Source: CAYVSF01 sp046482855 (GTDB taxonomy: Bacteria; Bacteroidota; Bacteroidia; Bacteroidales; UBA12077). Taken from it: DNA of 13,473 bases. The notes under the pieces were generated by a model, which worked only from the letters and a program-made list of their open reading frames with translations, ran no database searches and had not been told where the DNA came from. The stretch spans positions 1 through 13,473 of the forward strand of contig JAWOEH010000166.1 of NCBI GenBank assembly GCA_046482855.1, written 5' to 3'. A program made the translations under genes and the position numbers. Of this stretch, positions 6,094-13,473 are shown piece by piece. Every line of letters begins with the position of its first letter. Position 1 is the stretch's first letter.

Positions 6094-6906
6094 TTATCCG
6101 GTAGTAATTTGGCCTGTTTCGGGATTTCTTTCCGAGCCCATAACGCTGTGCGGAATGCTGAAAATAAGCATGAGCAACAAGGCAGCGGCTATGGTGGCCT
6201 TAGGTGCCTGACGTCTCCAGTTAAATCCGATGGCAACGGCCCAACCGATAAAGGCGATTAAGGTTTTGTTATCGGTTAAATCCCATCCAAAGGGAATGCC
6301 TGTCCAGAACTCTCCAAAAGCGTAATACTGCATGATGGGGCCAAAGATCATCCCGCCCAAAAATAGCAGCAGAAAGGCTGTAAAAGCGATGGGGCGCTGA
6401 ATATTCATGCCAAACAAGGCAAATAAGCCGGCAGCCGTGGAAAAGTACATGGCTAAAAAGATGAGTATAACATGTGGGATCAGAATGCTGGTGGGAACTG
6501 CTCCTTTAAAGCGAATGCGAATGGGGGTGTCGGCTTGCAATGGGGTTGTTGTGCCGGAGGAGGTGAACTCCAGGTAGTATTCCAGCTTCCCGGCGGGGGG
6601 CTGGTTGGGTAGGTAGCCCACTAGTTTGTCCTCCCGAAATGTCAGAGGTATTCGTTGCCAGCTTTCATTGGTTGGGTAGCGCCGGAAATAGAGGCTCCCT
6701 TTTACTGTTGAGTCGGCAATGGGCACCATTACAGGGCAGTCGGTTTCTCCGCCATGCGAGCGCGGAAGCTCCACTGTATAGACGTTGCTATTGAGTTCAA
6801 CGTTTACCTCTTTGGGGTAAGTGGGCCCTGTTTTCCGCTGATAAATGGCCGCTCCTATGGTAATGATGAACGACAGAAAAAATACCAGGAACTTTTTTGG
6901 TTTCAT
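6094..6906 (-). CDS. Conserved-type multipass membrane protein of unknown function
   Basis: A 270-residue protein I do not recognise as a named family. It has an N-terminal membrane anchor or signal (5-22). A periplasmic domain follows at about 30-135 with beta-rich, Ig-like composition (GSLYFRRYPTNESWQ, then LPNQPPAGKLEYYLEF). Four further membrane segments lie at about 141-165, 172-197, 214-229 and 236-252. The link before the fourth segment, FGEFWTGIPFGWDLTDNKT, and the end IPHSVMGSE look like conserved motifs, with His145 and His253 near membrane edges. The gene begins 44 bp after the M28 peptidase stop on the same strand and is likely co-transcribed with it. No enzyme motif is visible. 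A sensor or a cofactor-binding membrane protein are possibilities only. Confidence 0.8.
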   Translation of the reverse strand: MKPKKFLVFFLSFIITIGAAIYQRKTGPTYPKEVNVELNSNVYTVELPRSHGGETDCPVMVPIADSTVKGSLYFRRYPTNESWQRIPLTFREDKLVGYLPNQPPAGKLEYYLEFTSSGTTTPLQADTPIRIRFKGAVPTSILIPHVILIFLAMYFSTAAGLFALFGMNIQRPIAFTAFLLLFLGGMIFGPIMQYYAFGEFWTGIPFGWDLTDNKTLIAFIGWAVAIGFNWRRQAPKATIAAALLLMLIFSIPHSVMGSERNPETGQITTG

Positions 6907-6950
6907 CGTATGTTTGTTTTATATATGCGATTTTGGAGAAGGCGCTTGTT

Positions 6951-8690
6951 TTAAAGTTGAACAAGCAGCACCTCTTTTTTCTTATCTCTTAGCACGTCAA
7001 CAATGACAGTCTCTCCCGGCTTCAGATCGGCCAGCAGGGTCATGTATTCGTAGATGTCGTGTACTGGCTTGCTGTTCAGGGCTACAATAATGTCCCCTTT
7101 TTTCATGCCAGCCTGGTGTGCCGGCTTTCCTTCTATCACCACATCGGCACGCAATCCCTCTTTCACTACGCCGCTAAAATCGGGCATGATGCCCAGGGTA
7201 ACTTTTAAACGCTCTCCGTGTTTGGGACCTTTGGGTTGCGCCGGGCCGGCTTCCCGGAAGGTGTAAAGGCTGTCGGTTTTGGCAACATCTTTTGCTATAG
7301 CAGCAATATAGCGTGTGCCCATAGCCATGCGCTGGTAGTTTAGTGCTCCGGCTGTATCGGCAGCTGTGTGGTAGTCGAGATGGGCGCCGGTAGAGAAAAA
7401 CAACACCGGAATGGAGGCACTGTAGAAGGAGGCATGGTCCGAAGGTCCGTACCCTTCGGTGCTGATTCCCAGTTTTAGCGAATCGGTATTGTGTTTTTGC
7501 ACTAGTTCCTGCGCGTAGTCAAAGGTACCCACGCCACCTATTTGCAGCGAACTGTCGGCTTTCATGCGCCCCAACATATCCAGGTTCAGCATCAGGGCAA
7601 TTTTCTCTTTCGGTACAGGAAGGTGATTCACAAAGTGCTTGGAGCCCAACAGGCCCATCTCTTCGGCACCAAAGGCAACAAACAAAAAATTCTTCTCCAG
7701 CGAGTCCTTATGAAATTGCAGGTATTCGGCCAGCTCCAGAAGTGCTGCCACACCCGAAGCGTTGTCGTCGGCACCCGGATGGATGGCTCTTGTATTGGGT
7801 TGGCGACTGCCGGAATTTGCCCCGCCCATGCCCAAATGGTCGTAATGAGCACCAATTACCACATAGGGTTGCGTGGTATCCTTTACCAGGGCCGCCACCA
7901 CATTTTGGGTGCTTTTTTGGGGATTGTGCCGACTCACCCGCATGGTTACGGCATTCTCCGACAAGTGAGCTTGGGTAGAGGCAGTTGCCGACGTTTTTCC
8001 CGGGGCAATATGCAGCATAGAAAGCACTTTTTCCGACAGCTCCGGCGATGCTTCCAGCGCCACGATGCCCACCTCGCCACCTCGCACTTTGTGTGCCGAG
8101 AAGGCAAAGGTACTGTCCTTTTCGCTATGCAATACCATGGCGCCGGTATAGCCTGCATTTTTTGCATCGATAAACAACGAGCGCACCGCTTGTGCCGACA
8201 GGTTTTTATCGGCCGTTTTTAGCACCACGGCCCAGGCAGCCTCTTTAGGCTTGTTTGCCATTTGCGCGTTGTGGGCATATCCGCAGTAGTGTAATTTCCC
8301 TGCCGGAGCGCCTGACGAAGCTATGGCATAGAGTTGATAGGCCGCTGTATCGGCCAGTACTTTTCCGGAAGGGGTAACGGAAAGATCTTCCCGAACACGA
8401 AAAACCGCCGGTTGAGGAACCGCAAACGATTGATAGCCATCTTGCGCCAGAAGCGTTAATCCCGCGTGTTGAAATGCTTGGGCAATAAACTTGGCTGCCA
8501 TACTGTCGCCCTCTGTTGCCGGGTAGCGCCCCGCCAAGGGCTCCGAGGCCAAATAGGTGACGTGTTCTCTTAATTTTTCCTGTTCAATTTCCGGGTTTAT
8601 GTCGTAACCGGGTTTACATTGCCATAAGGCAAACGAAATAATGACAAGGGTCAGAGTCAGGGGAAATTTTTTTGTCATGCCTTTTACCAT
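6951..8690 (-). CDS. M28-family zinc metallopeptidase lipoprotein with PDZ domain
   Basis: A 579-residue aminopeptidase-type hydrolase. The N-terminus is a lipoprotein signal ending in the lipobox LWQC (Cys25), so it is probably anchored in the envelope facing the periplasm. An insert at about 110-240 has the size and place of a PA-like domain. The M28 core follows at about 260-470 with a full metal site: His282 (AHYDH), Asp308 (GADDNASG), Glu343-Glu344 (AEEMGLLGS), Asp371 (NLDMLGR) and His441 (DYHTAAD). Residues about 495-579 are a PDZ domain (AGMKKGDIIVALNSKPV), which would bind C-terminal peptides or regulate access. The ATG at 8690 overlaps the M23 stop (ATGGTAA); an ATG at 8678 is equally plausible and gives a more typical lipoprotein start. 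The likely role is peptide trimming in the periplasm, with substrate unknown. Confidence 0.93.
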   Translation of the reverse strand: MVKGMTKKFPLTLTLVIISFALWQCKPGYDINPEIEQEKLREHVTYLASEPLAGRYPATEGDSMAAKFIAQAFQHAGLTLLAQDGYQSFAVPQPAVFRVREDLSVTPSGKVLADTAAYQLYAIASSGAPAGKLHYCGYAHNAQMANKPKEAAWAVVLKTADKNLSAQAVRSLFIDAKNAGYTGAMVLHSEKDSTFAFSAHKVRGGEVGIVALEASPELSEKVLSMLHIAPGKTSATASTQAHLSENAVTMRVSRHNPQKSTQNVVAALVKDTTQPYVVIGAHYDHLGMGGANSGSRQPNTRAIHPGADDNASGVAALLELAEYLQFHKDSLEKNFLFVAFGAEEMGLLGSKHFVNHLPVPKEKIALMLNLDMLGRMKADSSLQIGGVGTFDYAQELVQKHNTDSLKLGISTEGYGPSDHASFYSASIPVLFFSTGAHLDYHTAADTAGALNYQRMAMGTRYIAAIAKDVAKTDSLYTFREAGPAQPKGPKHGERLKVTLGIMPDFSGVVKEGLRADVVIEGKPAHQAGMKKGDIIVALNSKPVHDIYEYMTLLADLKPGETVIVDVLRDKKKEVLLVQL

Positions 8691-10408
8691 TTAAATGTTG
8701 TATAGTAGGTGGTTGTATTGTTGGTATTGTCAATGATTATCAGCTCCAGCTCATGCTCCTGGCCTCTTTTAATGCGGCTATCATCCAAGTAGTGGGTAAT
8801 CCGGTCGTTCTTGGCATCGTACTCAAACAATACCCATTGGCCATCGATAAAGCCATCGAAGGAGTTGATGCCCGATAGCTCATCTTCCATAATAAAGCTT
8901 ATTGCCGATTTGTTTCTGTGCAAAGGAGTGGTAAATTCCGGCTTCAACACAGGGGGCACCGTATCTATGGCAAGGGCATAAGTACCAAAGCTGCGGCTTT
9001 GAAAAAGAAACCGGTTTTCTTTCACCTCACCCGTGAAGGCCTCTTTCTCGCCCTCTTTGTCCAATTTTACGGCCACTATTTTTTCGGTAAGATCTGGCGC
9101 TATTTGGGGTACCTCAATGCCCGCCTCAAAGTGTTTGTGTAGCGGAGTTGTTGCTTTGTGAATTTGATACAGCGGGGTAAGGAGGTTGGCTGTTAGTTGT
9201 TTATGAATGGCATAGCGAAAGTGCAGCGTGTCGTACAAGGCATTCCCCGGTACGCGGATTTCGAATCCCGGAGCAGTAAATTGGTTAACCTCTTTTTTAT
9301 AGTCGAAGCGTATTTTCGGCGATCTTTCCGATGCTTGCAAGGGTGCCTCTTTGCCGCCTTTTACAAAGAAAGTGAGGGTAGAGGTGTTGCCCTCAAAATC
9401 ATCGGCAGTAAGGGTTACCTCATAGGTTTTTGGTTCGTGGAACCGGAAAATGCCGCGGTTTAAGTGGTAGTCGTATATCGAAAGTTTGTTGTTGGGCTGA
9501 ATGTAGGTTCGCTGGATTTGCTTATTCTGCTCCACCTTGGCAGCATAATCGATATGGCTGTTGATGTAGCGCGTTTCGGCAAACGAGAAGCGATCCATGA
9601 TACTGCGATAGATGGTTTTATTGTCGATAGTAACCGATAAGCTTCGGAGGCCGCAACGATTATGTGTACCATTCAGGTAGTCGTAAATTTCCACGCCAAA
9701 GGCGGCACTTCCTCGTATGTGGAGGGTGTCAGCATCGGCTATCCGGAAGTGTCGTGGAGTGCCATTGGTGCGGGTGTTCTTGTACAGGGGGGTATTTTTT
9801 TTATTTACACGGCTTTCGGGCGTCATGGGGTATACAGCCAGCGTTGTGAAGCGGGGGGCAATATCATCGCGCACCTTCACATTGTAAAACATGGGATTAA
9901 CAGGCTTTTGGTTGGCGGCATTGCGTACTTCGTAGTGTAAGTGCGGCCCCATAGAACTTCCCGAATTGCCGGAAGTGCCAATGATTTCGCCTCTTTTTAC
10001 CGGGAATTGCGAAGCCCTGGGAAAGAGGTTTACCTCAAATTGTTGCTTTTTGTACTGTTGCTGTTTTACCCACCGGGCAATTTCAGGGGCGAAGCTTTTT
10101 AAGTGCCCGTAAACCGTTGTGGTGCCGTTTGGATGGTTGATATAGAGTGCCTTGCCATAGCCGCCGGAAGAGATGTTGATGCGTGAAACATACCCATCGG
10201 CAGGGGCCTGGATGGGCAAGCCGGTTCGGCCTTGCGTTTTTATGTCTACCCCTGAGTGAAAATGACCACCCCTGAGTTCCCCAAAACTCCCCGAAAGATA
10301 AGGCGGAATGGTTAACGGTGGCAGCATCTCTTTTTCAGGGGTGCGCTGCGCGTAGGAGGGGGCTATGAAAGGGATTGCCAATAACAGGGTAAATAGAAGT
10401 CTGCTCAT
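8684..10408 (-). CDS. M23-family (LytM-type) cell-wall endopeptidase
   Basis: A zinc endopeptidase predicted to cut peptidoglycan cross-links or interpeptide bonds in the periplasm. The start at 10408 (MSRLLFTLLLAIPFIAPSYAQ) gives a clean Sec signal peptide and 574 residues; the frame stays open 33 codons upstream, without a signal-like sequence. The catalytic domain lies near the N-terminus. It has HSGVD (His51, Asp55), VYGHL (His102) and GPHLHYE (His156, His158), so the HxxxD...HxH metal set is complete. The remaining 400 residues are beta-rich and have no motif I recognise, perhaps for substrate or partner binding. It leads the minus-strand group and overlaps the M28 gene by 7 bp if that starts at 8690. 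A TAnnTTTG box lies 30 bp upstream of the start. Confidence 0.92.
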   Translation of the reverse strand: MSRLLFTLLLAIPFIAPSYAQRTPEKEMLPPLTIPPYLSGSFGELRGGHFHSGVDIKTQGRTGLPIQAPADGYVSRINISSGGYGKALYINHPNGTTTVYGHLKSFAPEIARWVKQQQYKKQQFEVNLFPRASQFPVKRGEIIGTSGNSGSSMGPHLHYEVRNAANQKPVNPMFYNVKVRDDIAPRFTTLAVYPMTPESRVNKKNTPLYKNTRTNGTPRHFRIADADTLHIRGSAAFGVEIYDYLNGTHNRCGLRSLSVTIDNKTIYRSIMDRFSFAETRYINSHIDYAAKVEQNKQIQRTYIQPNNKLSIYDYHLNRGIFRFHEPKTYEVTLTADDFEGNTSTLTFFVKGGKEAPLQASERSPKIRFDYKKEVNQFTAPGFEIRVPGNALYDTLHFRYAIHKQLTANLLTPLYQIHKATTPLHKHFEAGIEVPQIAPDLTEKIVAVKLDKEGEKEAFTGEVKENRFLFQSRSFGTYALAIDTVPPVLKPEFTTPLHRNKSAISFIMEDELSGINSFDGFIDGQWVLFEYDAKNDRITHYLDDSRIKRGQEHELELIIIDNTNNTTTYYTTFKW

Positions 10409-10437
10409 CTTTCCGTATCCTTTTAAAAATTGCTTAA

Positions 10438-10445
10438 CAAAACTA
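10438..10445 (-). promoter_or_regulatory. Candidate -7 box for the M23/M28/membrane-protein operon
   Basis: The minus strand reads TAGTTTTG, a full match to TAnnTTTG, about 30 bp upstream of the M23 start. No good TTTG is seen at the expected -33 distance, so only the -7 half is supported. Confidence 0.4.
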
Positions 10446-10488
10446 TAACTTAATTTGTTTTTCCTAGTAAAATAGATGTGTGAATATT

Positions 10489-10518
10489 TTTGAAATTGGC
10501 ACAGCAATGTTAATTTTG
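10489..10518 (+). promoter_or_regulatory. Candidate promoter for the coiled-coil/zapA transcript
   Basis: TTTG at 10489-10492 and TAATTTTG at 10511-10518 are spaced 18 bp apart, close to the TTTG-N19-21-TAnnTTTG form of Bacteroidota housekeeping promoters. The expected start site is about 15-20 bp before the ATG at 10543. It is divergent from the M23 promoter. Confidence 0.55.
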
Positions 10519-10542
10519 TAAGCCATACAGATTACCCGTGTT

Positions 10543-10836
10543 ATGAATGCTGAACAAAAAGAATTACTAACCACCCTGCAAACAAAGGTAAAGCATCTAA
10601 TGACTTTGCACAATGAGCTTTTGCAGGAAAACAAGCATTTACATAACAAGGAGAAGGAATTGAAACAACAACTTCAGGAACGAGACGAAGAGGTGCTCTT
10701 CTTGAAAAATAAATATAATAAGCTTAAATTAGCCAAGAGTATCTCGGCCTCAGCCGGCGATTCACACGAGGCTAAGATTAAGATTAATAGGATAGTGCGG
10801 GAGATTGATAAATGTGTTGCACTTTTGAACCGATAG
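10543..10836 (+). CDS. Small coiled-coil protein upstream of zapA (ZapB-like candidate)
   Basis: A 97-residue protein without a signal peptide. Residues about 5-65 form a strongly predicted coiled coil (LLTTLQTKVKHLMTLHNELLQENKHL, continuing in heptads to KNKYNKLKLAK). A short linker with SASAGDS is followed by a C-terminal helix, AKIKINRIVREIDKCVALLN, that looks conserved and is probably the functional contact. The stop lies 6 bp before the ATG I chose for zapA, so the two are surely co-transcribed. Size, coiled coil and pairing with zapA suggest a partner of ZapA at the FtsZ ring, comparable in role to ZapB. That is inference: ZapB proper is shorter and lacks this C-terminal helix. Confidence 0.8.
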   Translation: MNAEQKELLTTLQTKVKHLMTLHNELLQENKHLHNKEKELKQQLQERDEEVLFLKNKYNKLKLAKSISASAGDSHEAKIKINRIVREIDKCVALLNR

Positions 10837-10842
10837 TTTTTG

Positions 10843-11142
10843 ATGACGATGGACGATAAGCTTTCGATAAAAGTAAATGTGGCGGACCGATATTATCCGC
10901 TTAAGATTGAAAGATCGGATGAGGAGAAGATTCGAAAAGCTGCTCGGTTGATTAATGAGAAAGTGTTGCAATATAAGCAACGATATACTGATAAGGATAT
11001 TCAGGATTTTCTGGCCATGGCTGCTTTGCAGTATGTTATTAAGGTTATTGAGCATGAACAGAGCCAGGATGAAGATGACCTGACCGACGCATTGAAGCGT
11101 ATGGATGAGGCCGTGGACGAATATCTGGAAAGACAACACTAA
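10843..11142 (+). CDS. zapA: Cell division protein ZapA
   Basis: A small cytoplasmic protein that binds FtsZ and cross-links protofilaments at the division ring. The N-terminal part (LSIKVNVADRYYPLKIERSDEEKIRKAARLINEKV) is the typical ZapA globular head. The middle has DIQDFLAMAALQYVIKVIE, and the C-terminal part is an acidic helix for the dimer/tetramer coiled coil. With the ATG at 10843 the protein has 99 residues, normal for the family. Another ATG at 10849 (MDDKLSIKV) is possible, and a TTG at 10840 is unlikely. It follows the coiled-coil gene by 6 bp and precedes the structured RNA and rny, an order I recall from other Bacteroidota. Confidence 0.9.
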   Translation: MTMDDKLSIKVNVADRYYPLKIERSDEEKIRKAARLINEKVLQYKQRYTDKDIQDFLAMAALQYVIKVIEHEQSQDEDDLTDALKRMDEAVDEYLERQH

Positions 11143-11159
11143 GCGTTCTTTGAATAATA

Positions 11160-11363
11160 ATAGTGCCCGCATTGGATTTCTTTAACAACTCGGAAACTCA
11201 ACACTACTAAAATTGGAGTAAAACTCGTTTGGGTAAGGGCAGGCCTCATTTTTGATTCGTCAAAAAGCTTTATGCCAGAGGAAGGCCGAACCTGAATGGT
11301 AGCTCCACCCATGTAAATACAGGGGTTTTTTCAAGTTTTAGAGGAATCGGTGCGGGCTTTTTT
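11160..11363 (+). ncRNA. ssrS: 6S-like regulatory RNA between zapA and rny
   Basis: The 278-bp gap holds a region of about 200 nt whose two ends pair. GCCCGCAUUGG at 11165-11175 pairs with 11347-11357 (11 pairs including G-U), then after one A-A mismatch about three more. The 3' arm GCGGGC is followed directly by six T (11358-11363), so the closing stem also forms an intrinsic terminator. Inside are a perfect 7-bp hairpin with a UUCG loop (11249-11266) and GGCCU/AGGCC arms (11242-11246, 11283-11287). A long closing stem, an open middle, about 200 nt length and a place just after zapA all fit 6S RNA, which binds the RNA polymerase holoenzyme; in E. coli ssrS also follows zapA. No consensus search was possible. 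The alternative is a long structured leader of rny. Confidence 0.6.
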
Positions 11364-11420
11364 ATGCATAAATTTTTGTAATTCACGATAAATAAATTGT
11401 TAAACTAAATACTCACATAT

Positions 11421-12992
11421 ATGATACCAATACACCTTATTGGACTCGTTCCCCCGCTTACACTCGGTTTGATTGTAGGCGTGTCGGCATTTGCCGTCGG
11501 TGGACTTGTCTCGTATTTCGTATGGGATAAAGCCCTTAAGAAAAAAAGCAGCAAGATTATCAAAGAGGCCCAGGTAGAGGCTGATGTTATCAAAAAGGAT
11601 AAAATTCTTCAAGCCAAAGAGAAGTTCTTACAGCTCAAAGCTGAGCACGAAAAGCATATAAACGAGCGTAATAACAAAGTTCTGGCCCTGGAGAATAAAC
11701 TGAAGCAGAAAGAGGCCAATCTTTCGCAGCGTATTGAGGAGAGCCAGCGCAAGCACAAAGAGGTGGACGCGATTCGCGAAAATCTGGAAGTGCAGATGGA
11801 TGTTGTGGAGAAGAAAGGCGAGGAGCTGGAGAAAATGCATCGCCGCCAGGTGGAACAGTTGGAAGCTATTTCCGGTTTGAGTGCTGATGAGGCCAAGCAA
11901 CAGCTTATTGAATCGCTGAAGGCCGAAGCGAAAACCGAGGCCATGTCGGAGATCAATGCCATTATGGAGGAGGCCCGCATGACGGCCAATAAAGAGGCCA
12001 AAGGCATTGTGGTAAAATCCATTCAGCGGGTGGCTACCGAGAGCGCTGTAGAAAATTCAGTAACCGTCTTCAATATCGATAGCGACGAGATTAAGGGTCG
12101 TATTATCGGTCGCGAAGGACGAAATATCCGTGCATTGGAAGCTGCTACAGGCGTTGAGATTATTGTGGACGACACCCCTGAAGCCATCATTCTTTCGGCT
12201 TTTGACCCGGTGCGTCGGGAGATTGCCCGTTTGGCACTTCACCAACTGGTTACCGACGGACGTATTCACCCTGCCCGTATTGAGGAGGTAGTGGAGAAAA
12301 CCCAAAAGCAGATTGAAGAGGAGATTATTGAGGTAGGGAAACGCACGGCCATCGATTTAGGTGTGCATGGTTTGCATCCCGAGATTATACGAATGGTGGG
12401 AAAAATGAAGTATCGTTCGTCCTATGGTCAAAATTTGTTGCAACACTCACGCGAGGTGGCAAACTTGTCGGCCATTATGGCGTCGGAGCTTGGTCTGAAC
12501 CCCAAACTAGCCAAACGTGCCGGACTGCTGCATGATTTGGGTAAGGTGCCGGACGATGAGCCGGAATTGCCACACGCTATTTTGGGTATGAAGATTGCCG
12601 AGCGCTTTAAGGAGAAACCGGAGGTGTGTAACGCCATCGGAGCTCACCACGACGAAATTGAGATGAATACCCTTCTGGCGCCTGTTATTCAGGTGTGCGA
12701 TGCGATTTCAGGTGCTCGTCCGGGTGCCCGTCGGGAAGTGGTGGAGTCTTATATTAAGCGATTGAAATCGTTGGAAAACCTGGCTTTATCCTATCCGGGC
12801 GTAATGAAAACCTATGCCATTCAGGCAGGACGTGAATTGCGCGTGATTGTAGGAGCCGAAAAGGTGGGCGACAAGGAAGCCGAGGAGCTGTCATATGAGA
12901 TTTCGCAAAAAATACAGAGCGAAATGACCTACCCGGGGCAAATTAAGATTACGGTAATTCGTGAAACCCGAGCCATTAATTATGCCAAGTAG
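11421..12992 (+). CDS. rny: Ribonuclease Y
   Basis: A membrane-anchored endoribonuclease that starts mRNA decay. It has 523 residues, the usual family length. The order is an N-terminal membrane helix (about 7-34), a long charged coiled coil (about 40-205), and a KH RNA-binding domain (about 215-285, GxxG loop GREG at 230-233). The HD phosphohydrolase domain covers about 335-430 with His342, His371-Asp372 (HDLGK), His409-His410 and Asp427. A C-terminal region follows with GVMKTYAIQAGRELRVIV. All the HD metal ligands are present, so it should be active. The ATG at 11421 gives the membrane helix at once. It lies 57 bp downstream of the 6S-like RNA terminator, so it probably needs its own promoter or read-through; no perfect TAnnTTTG box is visible there. 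Confidence 0.97.
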   Translation: MIPIHLIGLVPPLTLGLIVGVSAFAVGGLVSYFVWDKALKKKSSKIIKEAQVEADVIKKDKILQAKEKFLQLKAEHEKHINERNNKVLALENKLKQKEANLSQRIEESQRKHKEVDAIRENLEVQMDVVEKKGEELEKMHRRQVEQLEAISGLSADEAKQQLIESLKAEAKTEAMSEINAIMEEARMTANKEAKGIVVKSIQRVATESAVENSVTVFNIDSDEIKGRIIGREGRNIRALEAATGVEIIVDDTPEAIILSAFDPVRREIARLALHQLVTDGRIHPARIEEVVEKTQKQIEEEIIEVGKRTAIDLGVHGLHPEIIRMVGKMKYRSSYGQNLLQHSREVANLSAIMASELGLNPKLAKRAGLLHDLGKVPDDEPELPHAILGMKIAERFKEKPEVCNAIGAHHDEIEMNTLLAPVIQVCDAISGARPGARREVVESYIKRLKSLENLALSYPGVMKTYAIQAGRELRVIVGAEKVGDKEAEELSYEISQKIQSEMTYPGQIKITVIRETRAINYAK

Positions 12993-13020
12993 ATTGTAAA
13001 TTATCAAGTTATAATTTTCC

Positions 13021-13058
13021 AAAAAAGTGGTTGCCGTCAGGCGCCACTTTTTTGTGTT
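13021..13058 (+). terminator. Intrinsic terminator of rny
   Basis: AAAAAAGTGG (13021-13030) pairs with CCACTTTTTT (13044-13053). The stem continues with GCC/GGC around a GTCA loop with one bulged T. It lies 29 bp after the rny stop and can act in both directions because of its A and T flanks. Confidence 0.85.
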
Positions 13059-13079
13059 TTAGTGCGAATAGAGTGAGAC

Positions 13080-13105
13080 CTGACAACGTCCGAAGGTCTT
13101 GTCAG
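13080..13105. repeat. CTGACAA/TTGTCAG stem-loop repeat
   Basis: CTGACAA (13080-13086) and TTGTCAG (13099-13105) are exact inverted arms around a 12-base loop. It resembles 'GACCTGACAAGG...CCTTGTCAGGTC' palindromes I recall from Bacteroidota intergenic regions; here the right flank CCTC has diverged from the expected GGTC. Confidence 0.5.
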
Positions 13106-13156
13106 CCTCTATTTCATGCGGCAGGACAAAGATGACAACACCAGTAGTTGAAGGGT

Positions 13157-13198
13157 GTGTATTGTAGAGACGCGATTAATCGCGTCTCTACAATACAC
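13157..13198. repeat. Perfect 42-bp palindrome
   Basis: The left arm begins GTGTATTGTAGAGACGCGAT at 13157 and the right arm is its exact complement, ending at 13198, with the centre between 13177 and 13178 and no loop. The core GTAGAGACGCG/CGCGTCTCTAC belongs to a repeat type I recall in cyanobacteria and some Bacteroidota. There is no T-tract and no nearby gene end, so a terminator role is unlikely. Confidence 0.7.
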
Positions 13199-13270
13199 TT
13201 TATCTGGCGGATCTTTCAGCCCCTGATTCCTGAGCGTTGGTAGCTGTGGCCCATCGCTCTTCATTTGAAA

Positions 13271-13350
13271 AGCCCTGAAAGGGCTAGAGTTATAGCGTAG
13301 GGCAACGCCCTACGTAAATATCACCCAACCTATACACCTCAACGGGGTGT
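13271..13350. repeat. Triple-hairpin palindromic repeat cluster
   Basis: Three hairpins follow each other: AGCCC/GGGCT (13271-13285), CGTAGGGC/GCCCTACG with an AAC loop (13296-13314), and ACACCTC/GGGGTGT with an AAC loop (13334-13350). The middle unit, AGCGTAGGGCAACGCCCTAC, is a form I recall as dispersed in Bacteroidota genomes. The outer element at 423-625 has comparable GGGC..GCCC palindromes. Confidence 0.55.
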
Positions 13351-13473
13351 GAGCATGGTTTTTATTGCATATTTTCAACACTGGACGTTGTCGTCTGTTA
13401 TTGCGTACGCATTTTTCAGGGCCTGACACTACACCAACAATGTGAATGTTTGCGGTTATGTTGGGGTCTGGAT

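Larger units (their letters stand above)
13054..13473. other. Gene-free 3' region with several palindromic repeats
   Basis: No coding region is supported on either strand in these 420 bp. The region holds an imperfect stem-loop (13080-13105), a perfect 42-bp palindrome (13157-13198) and three short hairpins in a row (13271-13350). From 13351 to the end I see nothing recognisable. Confidence 0.7.

Noticed and set aside
7542..8222. 226-codon open frame on the plus strand
   Set aside because: It lies antisense within the M28 peptidase gene, whose catalytic motifs are intact; the translated sequence has no family features and is a codon-bias shadow.
11160..11363. tRNA or protein-coding gene in the zapA-rny gap
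   Set aside because: No cloverleaf with a TTCGA loop and CCA-acceptor pattern, and no open frame of useful length; the only UUCG is the cap of a simple hairpin.
13080..13350. CRISPR array
   Set aside because: The repeats here are different palindromes of unequal length and spacing, not one direct repeat with uniform spacers.

Overview
The window looks like a chromosomal segment from a Bacteroidota bacterium, probably of the Bacteroidales/Marinilabiliales type. The evidence is a zapA–structured RNA–rny (RNase Y) arrangement, a TonB-dependent receptor with a long N-terminal leader, promoter-like TAnnTTTG -7 boxes, weak Shine-Dalgarno sites, and palindromic repeats of kinds I recall from this phylum. 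The taxonomic call rests on protein and motif recognition only; no rRNA is present.

Layout. (1) 1-129: the C-terminal end of an alkaline phosphatase, followed by a repeat-rich intergenic region (130-917). That region holds two near-identical terminator cassettes and a nested inverted-repeat element. (2) 918-3124, minus strand: a tightly packed three-gene operon of ECF sigma factor, one-pass membrane protein (putative anti-sigma factor) and secreted repeat protein resembling the DUF4097/beta-solenoid type. The genes are 1 bp apart or overlap by 23 bp. (3) 3125-3396: a divergent control region with a 20-bp perfect palindrome and a TAnnTTTG box. (4) 3397-5460, plus: a TonB-dependent outer-membrane receptor. 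(5) 5590-5829, plus: a small acidic lipoprotein made of 11-residue repeats, with its own terminator, followed by a REP/MITE-like element (5939-6048). (6) 6094-10408, minus: an M23 (LytM-type) endopeptidase, an M28 metallopeptidase lipoprotein with a PDZ domain, and an unrecognised multipass membrane protein. (7) 10543-12992, plus: a small coiled-coil protein, ZapA, a 6S-like RNA and RNase Y, ending in a strong terminator. (8) 13054-13473: no gene, but several palindromes including a perfect 42-bp one.

How the parts work together. Most of the window concerns the cell envelope: nutrient uptake (receptor), envelope sensing (sigma/anti-sigma/secreted protein), and wall or periplasmic hydrolysis (M23, M28). 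The last block is a conserved housekeeping set covering FtsZ-ring assembly (ZapA and its coiled-coil neighbour), RNA polymerase control (6S-like RNA) and mRNA turnover (RNase Y). The best candidates for under-described biology are the sigma/anti-sigma/tyrosine-repeat solenoid module, the structured RNA between zapA and rny, and the nested repeat elements.
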